From Bacteroidales bacterium (lineage in GTDB: Bacteria > Bacteroidota > Bacteroidia > Bacteroidales > Tenuifilaceae), in the NCBI GenBank assembly GCA_008933525.1, contig WBUV01000102.1:1-8789 (forward strand): 8,789 bases of DNA. Reading direction: 5' to 3'. Positions 1 to 6,641 of the stretch are shown one piece after another. Within the stretch, counting starts at the first letter, position 1; each line of letters opens with the position of its first letter. A program made the position numbers and the translations under genes. The notes below the pieces were generated by a model. The model saw only the letters and a list, made by a program, of their open reading frames with translations. It ran no database searches and was not told the origin of the DNA.

Positions 1-347
1 ACCTCAAGCAACGATCCAATACGTCCCCTATAGGTAATTTTCCCTGTAGTTGGAGCCGTAACCCGGCTAAGAATTTTAAGCAGGGTACTTTTGCCTGCAC
101 CATTTTTACCAATAATACCAAGAACTTCGCCTGGTTCAACATCAAAACTGATATCTTTCAAAGCCCACACATAGTTACTTTCTCCAACCGTTGTTCTGTC
201 GTTGGTGTCGCCAATCTTAAGGTATGGATCCTCTTTGCCCCGAGCCAAGTACCACCACCGTTTTAGGTCGTGGCTAAGTGTCCCTGTTCCGGTTACTCCT
301 AGTCTGTACTGCTTGGAAATATTTTCGATTCGTATTGCGGGTTTCAT
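1..347 (-). CDS. wzt: Polysaccharide ABC transporter ATP-binding protein, 5' part (Wzt/TagH family)
   Basis: This is the N-terminal 115 codons of an ABC ATPase; the rest lies beyond position 1. The ATG is at 345-347, 21 bp after the stop of the permease gene, and the frame stays open to the window edge. The Walker A motif GKNGAGKST is at residues 80-88. It follows an insert of about 40 residues after the first strand ([14 protein letters not shown]), which is usual for O-antigen and teichoic-acid type exporters. The visible stretch ends in RIGSLLEV, which in this family precedes the Q-loop region. The protein would power export of a lipid-linked glycan through the permease encoded upstream. 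The Q-loop, signature motif, Walker B and any C-terminal glycan-binding domain are outside the window. It therefore cannot be said whether this is the long Wzt type that recognises a modified chain end. Confidence 0.93.
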   Translation of the reverse strand, partial: MKPAIRIENISKQYRLGVTGTGTLSHDLKRWWYLARGKEDPYLKIGDTNDRTTVGESNYVWALKDISFDVEPGEVLGIIGKNGAGKSTLLKILSRVTAPTTGKITYRGRIGSLLE

Positions 348-368
348 GATATTCTGTTGTAACAAAAA

Positions 369-1211
369 CTACACTGTGTCCATAAAAGTTTTCTCTGTTT
401 TATTGAAAACAAGCAGTGCAATAGTAATTAATACTATAGTAAAACAGAAACTATAAATTAACTCCTGAGGACGGTATGAACCAGCCCCTGTAAATGCATG
501 CTTAAAAGTTTCCACAATTGATGTAACAGGGTTTAAGGCTACAATCCACCTGTACTTCTCAGGTAACTTAGATAATGGGTAAATTATGGGGGTTGCATAC
601 ATCCAGAGCTGTATGCCAAACTGTACCAAAAAATTAAGGTCTCTATACTTAGAGGTTAATGCCGAAATAATTAATCCAAAACCCAAGCCCATTATTCCCA
701 TACAAGCAATTAAAAATGGGAAGAGTAATAGTGTTGGGTTTAAAGATATTGCTGCACCATTGAGCTTATAGTAAATTAGCACAACAATAAACAATAGCAG
801 CTGAATAAAAAACTTAACCAAATTTGCCGAAACTATTGCAACTGGCAGTATTACCCTAGGAAAGTATACTTTACCGTAAAGCGACGAGTTCTTAACAAAA
901 GTATCGGAGGTTTGTCTTAAACTTTCCTGAAAATAGTTCCAAATTGTTATTCCGGCCAAGTAGAAAACAACAGGGGGCAATCCGTCGGTTGGTATTCCAG
1001 CAAGCCTACCAAACACAAAAAGGAACATAGCTGTTGTTAAAATTGGCTGTACAAAAAACCAAATTGGCCCAAGTATGGTTTGCTTATAGGTAACAACAAT
1101 CTCGCGGCGGATAAAAAGTAAAAGAAGATCGCGGTACTGCCAAATCTCGCGGATATTTAAATGCAGAAGCTTGTGTTTTGGTTTAATAGTATATATGCTG
1201 TTTACACTCAT
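369..1211 (-). CDS. wzm: Polysaccharide ABC-2 type transporter permease (Wzm/TagG family)
   Basis: A 280-residue inner-membrane protein of normal family length. The cytoplasmic N-terminus carries the family hallmark near residues 35-51 (RREIVVTYKQTILGPIW). About six hydrophobic segments follow, near 49-69, 82-97, 121-147, 161-185, 199-213 and 251-268. The C-terminus ends in the typical short charged tail (FNKTEKTFMDTV). It should form the channel half of an ABC exporter with the ATPase encoded 21 bp downstream. The substrate would be a lipid-linked O-antigen or capsule-like glycan moved from cytoplasm to periplasm. The start lies only 15 bp after the wzc stop, so the three genes are probably one transcript. 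No Shine-Dalgarno sequence is seen before the ATG, which is normal in Bacteroidota. The family call is firm; the exported glycan is unknown. Confidence 0.94.
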   Translation of the reverse strand: MSVNSIYTIKPKHKLLHLNIREIWQYRDLLLLFIRREIVVTYKQTILGPIWFFVQPILTTAMFLFVFGRLAGIPTDGLPPVVFYLAGITIWNYFQESLRQTSDTFVKNSSLYGKVYFPRVILPVAIVSANLVKFFIQLLLFIVVLIYYKLNGAAISLNPTLLLFPFLIACMGIMGLGFGLIISALTSKYRDLNFLVQFGIQLWMYATPIIYPLSKLPEKYRWIVALNPVTSIVETFKHAFTGAGSYRPQELIYSFCFTIVLITIALLVFNKTEKTFMDTV

Positions 1212-1226
1212 ATATAATTATTTCAT

Positions 1227-3680
1227 TTAAAATAATCTTTTAATCTTCTCTTGCCAAGTTAGTGGTGGTTCATCGTCGGTATAATAACCCCCTTCGCTCT
1301 TTTCGCCATATCCATAATTTCCATAACCGTAGCTATACCCATAGGAATAACCGTAGTTATAGCCATAGTTGTAACCATAGATACGTTTTTGTTGAAGATC
1401 GTTAATTAACATGGAAATACTCTTTGCACTTCCTGTCGCCCTCAAACTTTCAACCAATTTTAGAACCTCTTTATGTGAATAGTTGAAGCGAACCACAAAT
1501 AGTACCATATCGGTAAAACGTTGTGTTAGCAGAGCATCCGTTACCACGGCAATAGGAGGAGTATCTAGTACTATATAATCAAATTTTTGTTTAGCCCAAT
1601 TTATAAATTCATCCATTCTTGCACTCTCAATCAACTCCGCAGGATTTGGAGGGATTGGGCCTGACGGTACATAAAACACATTTTCATAACTGGTATTAAA
1701 TACAACTTCTTCCGCTGAATTTTTTCCAATCAAATATGTGCTTAATCCAGTTATGCTGTTAGTTTCAAAATAATTTTGCAATTTAGGTTTACGAAGGTCC
1801 AACCCTACAATTAAAACTTTTTTGCCACTCATCGAAATTATGGCCGCTAAATTTGCAGCAACAAAAGTTTTTCCCTCGCCGCTAACCGTTGAGGTTACTG
1901 TTAACACTTTTTGTTCAGGATTTCTTAATACATACTGCAAATTGGTTCTTACTGCCCTAAACGACTCTGTAAGAGTAGATTTTGGTTTATCAAAAACGGG
2001 TATATTGCTACTATACTTGTTATGGCCAACCGATCCTAGAACAGGGGTACTAGTATACTTCCCAATTTCCTTAAGATCATTTACTTTATTGTTCAAAAAA
2101 TTAAAAAGTATTATGATAACGGAAGGAATGGCTAAACCTAAAATAATTGCAATAAAATTATTGTTCTTTTTGTTGGGCTTAATCTGCCTTGCATTTTCGG
2201 ACATTGCATAATCCAAAATTCGGTTATCCGAAACATTCGATGCCTTGGAAATTCCAGCCTCAGCTCGTTTTTCTAAAAGGTATGTATATAGTTTATCGAG
2301 GATATTAAATCGGCGTTCAATCTTAATTAGTTGCTGTTCGTTTAACGGAAGTTTAAACAACTCTTTTTCTACCTGTGCAATTCGTTTATCAATATCGCTT
2401 TCGGCAATATTAATTGCCTCCAGCATACTGTTTAATTTTTCGGTAACCGTTTTCTTTAGATTCTCAGTTCGTGCTTCTGCCTGTTTAAAAACTGGATTAT
2501 CGGGCTTTGCGCTAACCAGTTGCTCTTTATATTGCATGTGAACTTCGTTGAGTTGCATTAACAACTCATTCAGCTGAATATCGTCCACGCCGATGGTCGA
2601 AGGTGCTACAATATCGCCAATATCCTTCTTCTGACCAATATAATCCTTTAAATATTTAATGTACCAAATTTTTAAATCGTTCTCGGTTTTCTGATCCTGT
2701 AATAGTTTTAGTTTATCGAAAAGTATTGCCCCCTCGGTGCTTAAATCTAAAATCTTATTCTCGAGCCGAAACTGTTGAAGGGCTATTTCGGCCCTTTGGA
2801 GAGAATCGGACATGCTTAAAAGTTGTGAATCAATAAAACGGATAGCATTATCGGCAATTCTATTTTTATCTTCAAGGTTACTCTTAATATAAACCTCCAT
2901 TAATTTATTAAGGTAATCGGCCTCCTGTTGAGCAACAAAACCAGAACTTGTTAATCGTAAAATTGATCCCTTTGCATGTAACTGCTCAATATATACTTTG
3001 CTTTTGTACTGGTTAACAAGACTATTAAATGAGTTTTGGTAAAAGTAGTATTTCTTACCTATCAAATTATCATTAAACTCCCGGGGATTTCTATACTTCA
3101 AGTTAAATACAATGCCAGGTAATTCAACTCTTTGGTCAAATCTGTTTTTTTGAGTTACCGAATAACCACCCTCAATCTCGAACAAATACTCATCCTTTGA
3201 TACTATAGTGATAAATATTGGTAATCCAACAGGGAGTTTTATAGAGTCGTTCTCGTCAACTTTAAAGGGACTACTCTTATATAGCTTTAACTCTTTTATT
3301 CCTCTGCGCCCTACAGCTACGTATGTAATGGCAAAATCCTCACCTAATTCGTAAATTGTTCTTTGAGCCAAAGAATAAGTTCCCAAAATCCCAATTTCAT
3401 TCTGAATGCTTTTAGTGTTCCTTATTAAATTCAACCCTTTTAGCAGGTTTTCTTGAGCAGTAAAGCCTCTTGCGTTTTCGTCTTCTCTTACAATTAATGT
3501 GGAACTAACCGTAAAAGCAGGCTCAGAGTATCTATTAAATAAATAGGCAATAAAAATTGTTGCAAATAACGAAATTGCAAACCAATACCAATTCGAAATT
3601 ATCTGGAATAAGATTTTCTTAATGTCAATCCCTTCTTCATCGAAAGATTGATTCTGTTTCTTTTCAAGTATTGTGTTCAT
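1227..3680 (-). CDS. wzc: Polysaccharide co-polymerase with tyrosine autokinase domain (Wzc/BY-kinase, PCP-2a type)
   Basis: An 817-residue inner-membrane protein controlling polysaccharide chain length and export. The Wzz-like N-terminus has a membrane helix at about 31-48. A long periplasmic region follows, with likely coiled coil at about 285-345 and 400-460 and a GNVR-like stretch near 460-492. A second membrane helix lies at about 509-528, then a cytoplasmic kinase domain. The kinase domain shows an EX2RX2R oligomerisation motif (E572, R575, R578), Walker A around SGEGKT at 600-605 (K604), Walker A' VLIVGLDLR at 622-630 and Walker B YIVLDTPP at 702-709. The C-terminus holds a tyrosine-rich autophosphorylation tail. 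In Walker A' the first canonical Asp is Gly626, while Asp628 is kept. It lies 169 bp downstream of wza and 15 bp upstream of wzm. In the E. coli model, cycles of tail phosphorylation drive oligomer assembly and disassembly. No cognate phosphatase gene is in the window. Confidence 0.95.
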   Translation of the reverse strand: MNTILEKKQNQSFDEEGIDIKKILFQIISNWYWFAISLFATIFIAYLFNRYSEPAFTVSSTLIVREDENARGFTAQENLLKGLNLIRNTKSIQNEIGILGTYSLAQRTIYELGEDFAITYVAVGRRGIKELKLYKSSPFKVDENDSIKLPVGLPIFITIVSKDEYLFEIEGGYSVTQKNRFDQRVELPGIVFNLKYRNPREFNDNLIGKKYYFYQNSFNSLVNQYKSKVYIEQLHAKGSILRLTSSGFVAQQEADYLNKLMEVYIKSNLEDKNRIADNAIRFIDSQLLSMSDSLQRAEIALQQFRLENKILDLSTEGAILFDKLKLLQDQKTENDLKIWYIKYLKDYIGQKKDIGDIVAPSTIGVDDIQLNELLMQLNEVHMQYKEQLVSAKPDNPVFKQAEARTENLKKTVTEKLNSMLEAINIAESDIDKRIAQVEKELFKLPLNEQQLIKIERRFNILDKLYTYLLEKRAEAGISKASNVSDNRILDYAMSENARQIKPNKKNNNFIAIILGLAIPSVIIILFNFLNNKVNDLKEIGKYTSTPVLGSVGHNKYSSNIPVFDKPKSTLTESFRAVRTNLQYVLRNPEQKVLTVTSTVSGEGKTFVAANLAAIISMSGKKVLIVGLDLRKPKLQNYFETNSITGLSTYLIGKNSAEEVVFNTSYENVFYVPSGPIPPNPAELIESARMDEFINWAKQKFDYIVLDTPPIAVVTDALLTQRFTDMVLFVVRFNYSHKEVLKLVESLRATGSAKSISMLINDLQQKRIYGYNYGYNYGYSYGYSYGYGNYGYGEKSEGGYYTDDEPPLTWQEKIKRLF
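1281..1379 (-). repeat. Tyrosine-rich tail of Wzc, degenerate tandem Tyr-Gly coding repeat
   Basis: Within wzc, residues 768-800 contain 14 tyrosines in 33 residues. The core is a strict alternation, YGYNYGYNYGYSYGYSYGYG, followed by NYGYG and, after a short linker, a YY pair at 799-800. At DNA level it is a degenerate tandem repeat using both TAT and TAC codons. Tyrosine clusters at this position are the autophosphorylation sites of BY-kinases. This one is longer and more regular than the E. coli Wzc tail, which has a handful of tyrosines. Its repeat nature makes copy-number change between strains plausible. Confidence 0.85.
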
Positions 3681-3805
3681 TTTATATTATTGCAATTTAT
3701 CTTATCAGTACAAAGATTTCTATCAAGAAAATAGGGTGATAGTTTACAGCTTCGCCCTGTCAGTTACAGTTTTTACAACTGCAATTAATTATAAAACCAA
3801 ATGCA

Positions 3806-3833
3806 ATGCCTTGATTTACAAAAACTAAGGCAT
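3806..3833 (-). terminator. Hairpin between wza and wzc, possible weak terminator or attenuator
   Basis: A perfect 7-bp inverted repeat (ATGCCTT and AAGGCAT) with a 14-nt loop starts 17 bp after the wza stop on the coding strand. The sequence after it on that strand is only moderately T-rich, so it is not a textbook intrinsic terminator. It lies in the 169-bp gap (3681-3849) between wza and wzc, much longer than the other gaps in the block. It could therefore set a lower wzc level or separate two transcripts. A weak -7-like box (AATCTTTG, 3711-3718, minus strand) lies about 30 bp before wzc, but no -33 element is visible. Confidence 0.35.
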
Positions 3834-3849
3834 GTGTGGTAAAAAAATG

Positions 3850-4617
3850 CTACTTTAAATAATTAATCAACAGTAATGCTGTGCTTACTACCGATAAAAA
3901 CAAGGAAATGTTTGGACTGTTCATATTAAAAACCTTTCCTTTCCGTGGCTCGACGATTACAATATCGTTGGGCAGAAGATAGAAAGCTTCGAAATCCAGT
4001 ATCCTTTTATCGTTAAGGTTAATTCGGCTAGTTTTTAGTCCATCCACAGTTTGTCTTACAACCAACACTGTTGAACGCTCGGCATAGTCCGAAAGATCAC
4101 CAGCAAGACCTATTGCTTCAAATATATTCAGGTTATCCTTGAAATTGGTGTAAGTTCCTGGTTTTTTAACCTCACCAATAACTGTAATTTTAAAACTTAG
4201 GAGCTTAATAATGGCAATGCCATCTTTCAAATATTCATCAACAGAACTTTGAACCTGGTTTTGGGCTGAGTTGATATCTAAACCAGCCAGCTTTAATTTT
4301 CCAAGGACAGGAATGTGTATATAGCCAGAGTCATTAATTGAGTATCCCGTTAAATAGATTGCAGCATCGGGTAGGTTTGCACTCATGGAACCCGATCCTC
4401 CTGTGTTACTGAACAACTTGCTAACACGCTCGTCCTGCGATATTATTTGCACACTTAAAACATCGCCCGGTTTAAGCAAATATTTTGGGGGTTGTATTGC
4501 GCTGAAGTTCTCGTTTTGCACATTTCCTAGGTATACCAATTGTGCCTTACGGTTGCACGATAAAGCAACTACAGTAATTAAAATTAGAATTACAAACTTT
4601 AGCCGATTCCTTTGCAT
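3850..4617 (-). CDS. wza: Polysaccharide export outer-membrane lipoprotein (Wza/OPX family)
   Basis: A 255-residue protein with a lipoprotein signal peptide: a basic start, a hydrophobic core at about 8-19 and the lipobox ALSC with Cys21. The Poly_export domain begins around 46-58 (YLLKPGDVLSVQI). An SLBB domain follows around 142-156 (FKITVIGEVKKPGTY). The last 18 residues or so (237-254) are a hydrophobic stretch ending in NYLK. The family forms the periplasmic and outer-membrane exit channel for capsule or exopolysaccharide and docks on Wzc. E. coli Wza is much longer (379 residues) and crosses the outer membrane with an amphipathic C-terminal helix; here that part is short and fully hydrophobic. 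The gene is first in the export block, with a good -7 promoter box 20 bp upstream. Its lipidation would need Lgt, which is encoded further along the window. Confidence 0.93.
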   Translation of the reverse strand: MQRNRLKFVILILITVVALSCNRKAQLVYLGNVQNENFSAIQPPKYLLKPGDVLSVQIISQDERVSKLFSNTGGSGSMSANLPDAAIYLTGYSINDSGYIHIPVLGKLKLAGLDINSAQNQVQSSVDEYLKDGIAIIKLLSFKITVIGEVKKPGTYTNFKDNLNIFEAIGLAGDLSDYAERSTVLVVRQTVDGLKTSRINLNDKRILDFEAFYLLPNDIVIVEPRKGKVFNMNSPNISLFLSVVSTALLLINYLK

Positions 4618-4636
4618 TGCGTTGTGTTTAGTTATA

Positions 4637-4644
4637 CAAAAGTA
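4637..4644 (-). promoter_or_regulatory. Bacteroidota-type -7 promoter box for wza
   Basis: On the minus strand this reads TACTTTTG, a perfect match to the Bacteroidota -7 consensus TAnnTTTG. It is 19 bp before the wza ATG, giving a leader of roughly 15 nt. No convincing -33 TTTG/TTG lies at the expected 19-21 bp spacing, so this rests on the -7 box and position alone. It shares an 11-nt block (TTACTTTTGTA) with the divergent yhbP promoter. Confidence 0.5.
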
Positions 4645-4765
4645 ACATTTTTCAGCAATAGTAGGCTTTTATTTGGTAGGATTTACGATTCGGAATTCAA
4701 GATTGGCCGGTAAAAAAATATAAAATCTCTAAAGCAATAATTTAAATGGCTAAAAGTGCTATTTC

Positions 4766-4903
4766 GCTCCTCTGGAGCTTTCGTTGGTATTTTTTACATT
4801 GGCTACAAATATAACGCAGCCCTGCTGCCAATTCCTAGCCGCATAGCGGCAAAATATTTATAGATAAACATTTTTCAACTAAGTAATTAAGCTACAGAGT
4901 AGC
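4766..4903. repeat. Array of four uniform 13-nt hairpins in the wza-yhbP divergent intergenic region
   Basis: Four perfect inverted repeats share one geometry: 5-bp stem, 3-nt loop, GC at the base of both arms. They are GCTCC-TCT-GGAGC (4766-4778), GCAGC-CCT-GCTGC (4816-4828), GCCGC-ATA-GCGGC (4838-4850) and GCTAC-AGA-GTAGC (4891-4903). The stems differ in their inner three pairs yet each pairs perfectly. AT-rich linkers carry a related box: CTACAAATAT before the second hairpin, and AAAATATTTATAG and AAAATATTTGTTTA after the third and fourth. This fills the middle of the 431-bp gap 4618-5048; the rest holds the two promoters, a T/C-rich run (4981-5022) and nothing else I can name. From memory, hairpin repeats with such ATATTTGTAG-like linkers are scattered in many Bacteroidota intergenic regions. 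I know of no established function. Confidence 0.8.
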
Positions 4904-5021
4904 AAAATATTTGTTTAATGGAAAACCAAAATTTTTACCAGACAATCGCGATTAGGAATTTAAGGATTCAAGGTTGAAGGTTACTTTCTTTTAATTTTTC
5001 TGCTTTCTTTCTCTTTTTTTT

Positions 5022-5029
5022 TACTTTTG
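5022..5029 (+). promoter_or_regulatory. Bacteroidota-type -7 promoter box for yhbP-SDR
   Basis: TACTTTTG matches the -7 consensus TAnnTTTG exactly and lies 19 bp before the yhbP ATG at 5049, the same distance as the wza box from its start. It follows a strongly T/C-rich stretch (4981-5021). No clear -33 TTTG is present at the usual spacing. Confidence 0.5.
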
Positions 5030-5048
5030 TAACACATACCGATATACA

Positions 5049-5495
5049 ATGAGCAACTTGCCCGAGAAACGTGTAGTTGATTTTATTAACGAGCACCACG
5101 TGCTTACACTGGCCACCAGCTTTAACGAAGAGCCCTGGTGTGCTAACTGTTTCTATGTTTACCTTGAGGAGGAGAATAGTCTTATTTTCACATCAAATTT
5201 CGATACTAAACACATTCAGCAGGCAAGCCATAATATTTTCGTGGCCGGAAGTATAGTTCTCGAAACAAGTATTATTGGTAAAATTCAGGGCGTTCAATTC
5301 CAAGGAATTATTAGCCAACCCCAAAACGAACTCCACGATAAAGCCCGAAAAGCCTACCTTAAGCGTTTTCCCATAGCAATGCTTATGGAAACTCACCTTT
5401 GGGTGGTGGATCTTACATACATCAAAATGACCGATAACCGCTTGGGATTCGGGAAAAAACTGATTTGGAGCAAAGACCTTCTTTTTAAAAGTTAA
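5049..5495 (+). CDS. yhbP: YhbP/UPF0306 family protein (pyridoxamine 5'-phosphate oxidase-like split-barrel fold)
   Basis: A 148-residue cytoplasmic protein, nearly the same length as E. coli YhbP (147). It shares the family's signature blocks as I recall them: WCANCFY at 30-36, GVQFQG at 81-86, ARKAYLKRFP at 99-108 and KMTDNRLGFGKKLIW at 126-140. The fold is that of the FMN-binding split barrel, but members of this small family have no firmly assigned reaction. An FMN- or other flavin-linked role is only an inference from the fold. The ATG at 5049 has a good -7 promoter box 19 bp upstream. It is followed after 53 bp by the SDR gene on the same strand with no terminator between, so the two are probably co-transcribed. 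Family assignment is strong; function is unknown. Confidence 0.88.
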   Translation: MSNLPEKRVVDFINEHHVLTLATSFNEEPWCANCFYVYLEEENSLIFTSNFDTKHIQQASHNIFVAGSIVLETSIIGKIQGVQFQGIISQPQNELHDKARKAYLKRFPIAMLMETHLWVVDLTYIKMTDNRLGFGKKLIWSKDLLFKS

Positions 5496-5548
5496 TAACT
5501 GCAACCTCTTTAGTTAAACCCATAACTCCTAACTCACAACATAACAAA

Positions 5549-6568
5549 ATGATTCTAGTAACCGGCGGTACAGGTCTTGTAGGATCGCACTTACTTTACG
5601 AACTTACCCAAAAGGGCGAAAAAATTAGAGCCACAAAGCGTGCCAACTCCTCAACAAGTTTTGTAAAGTGGGTGTTTGGGCTATATAGTTCCAATGCAGA
5701 ATCGTTGTTCAACCTGATTGATTGGGTTGATGCCGATTTGCTCGACTACTCATCGCTACTGAATGCTACCGCTGGGATCGAAACAGTGTATCATGCAGGG
5801 GCCATTGTGTCGTTTAACCCTTCGCAGGCAAAGTCCATTGGCTCTACCAATGTTGAGGGAACCGCAAACCTTATTGATGCATGTTTAGAGAACAGAGTTA
5901 AGAACTTCTGCCATGTTAGCTCAGTTGCCTCGCTTGGCGAAGCCAAAACCGATGGCATTACGGATGAGTCGTGCAAGTGGGCCAAAAGCAAAGGACAAAG
6001 TGCCTACGCTAAAAGTAAGTTTTTAGGCGAAAACGAAGTTTGGCGAGGATACGAGCAAGGTTTACGTGTTGTTATTGTGAATCCCTCAGTAATTCTTGGT
6101 CCAGGCCGATGGGATAGCGGTAGCGGACAATTATTCAGACAGGTAAAAAAGATGATGCCTGTTTACACAGAGGGTATTACTGGTTATGTTGATGTTCGGG
6201 ATGTTGCCCGATCGATGGTGCTTTTAATGGAAAGCACACAAATTAATGGCGAACGGTTTATCCTGAATTCAGAGAACTTGTCGTTCCGCGAACTATTTAC
6301 CCTTATGTCCAAAAGTTTAGGGAAAAAACCTCCCCGTTTTAATATCAAGCCATGGCTTGTTGATGTTGCCTATCCGTTTGTTTTTATTTTTGGGGTTCTT
6401 TCCGGAAAGGGTAATGCCGTTTCGAAAGCCAATATGAAATCGGCATTCAGTAAGACATACTACTCTTCAGAAAAGATCAAGAGCACACTAGGATTCAACT
6501 TCACTCCTATATCAGAAACAGTAGAATTTGTGGCTGGTGTTTATTTGAAGGATTTGGAACGCAGATAA
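5549..6568 (+). CDS. NAD(P)-dependent epimerase/dehydratase family protein (extended SDR)
   Basis: A 339-residue Rossmann-fold enzyme. The nucleotide-binding GxxGxxG motif is at 6-12 (TGGTGLVGSH), with a typical acidic DADLLD segment at 61-66 after the second strand. The catalytic Ser is at 124/125 (HVSSVAS), and the YxxxK pair is Tyr153 and Lys157 (SAYAKSK). The NPSVILGPGRW block at 178-188 is typical of the dihydroflavonol-4-reductase / 3-beta-HSD / HpnA-like branch of extended SDRs. Residues 270-288 are hydrophobic (around VDVAYPFVFIFGVLSG), so weak membrane association is possible. All catalytic residues are present. The substrate cannot be read from the sequence: a sugar nucleotide, sterol-like or aldehyde/ketone compound are all possible. 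The gene follows yhbP by 53 bp and is followed at once by a repeat array. Confidence 0.9.
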   Translation: MILVTGGTGLVGSHLLYELTQKGEKIRATKRANSSTSFVKWVFGLYSSNAESLFNLIDWVDADLLDYSSLLNATAGIETVYHAGAIVSFNPSQAKSIGSTNVEGTANLIDACLENRVKNFCHVSSVASLGEAKTDGITDESCKWAKSKGQSAYAKSKFLGENEVWRGYEQGLRVVIVNPSVILGPGRWDSGSGQLFRQVKKMMPVYTEGITGYVDVRDVARSMVLLMESTQINGERFILNSENLSFRELFTLMSKSLGKKPPRFNIKPWLVDVAYPFVFIFGVLSGKGNAVSKANMKSAFSKTYYSSEKIKSTLGFNFTPISETVEFVAGVYLKDLERR

Positions 6569-6573
6569 GATCT

Positions 6574-6635
6574 TTTTACCGCCAAGGAACATAGATAACA
6601 CAAATGCTACAGATAAACACAAATCTGTGGTTAAA
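6574..6635. repeat. Degenerate copy of the lgt-flanking repeat
   Basis: This segment, six bases after the SDR stop, begins TTTTACCGCCAAGG and ends CTGTGGTTAA, matching the ends of the full repeat units that follow. Its interior is different and shorter: it carries ACACAAAT-type boxes (AACACAAATG, AAACACAAAT) instead of the CACGAAGG series. I read it as a diverged or partly deleted copy, or a cousin family inserted at the same place. Confidence 0.55.
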
Positions 6636-6641
6636 TCTTAT

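Noticed and set aside
1281..1379. Low-complexity region as a sequencing error or frameshift in wzc
   Set aside because: The frame is intact through the Tyr-Gly stretch and ends in a normal charged tail, and tyrosine-rich tails are expected in this family.
1822..2541. Plus-strand open frames of 129 and 98 codons inside wzc
   Set aside because: They are antisense to conserved kinase and coiled-coil coding sequence, with no family features; they are shadows.
4681..4980. Related ATTCAAG-type segments (4691-4702 and 4966-4980) as repeat boundaries of the hairpin element
   Set aside because: The match is short and imperfect and sits in AT-rich sequence, so it does not support a defined element border or target duplication.
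5193..5504. 103-codon open frame on the minus strand opposite yhbP
   Set aside because: It lies wholly over the strongly conserved yhbP coding sequence and has no recognisable protein features; it is a shadow frame.
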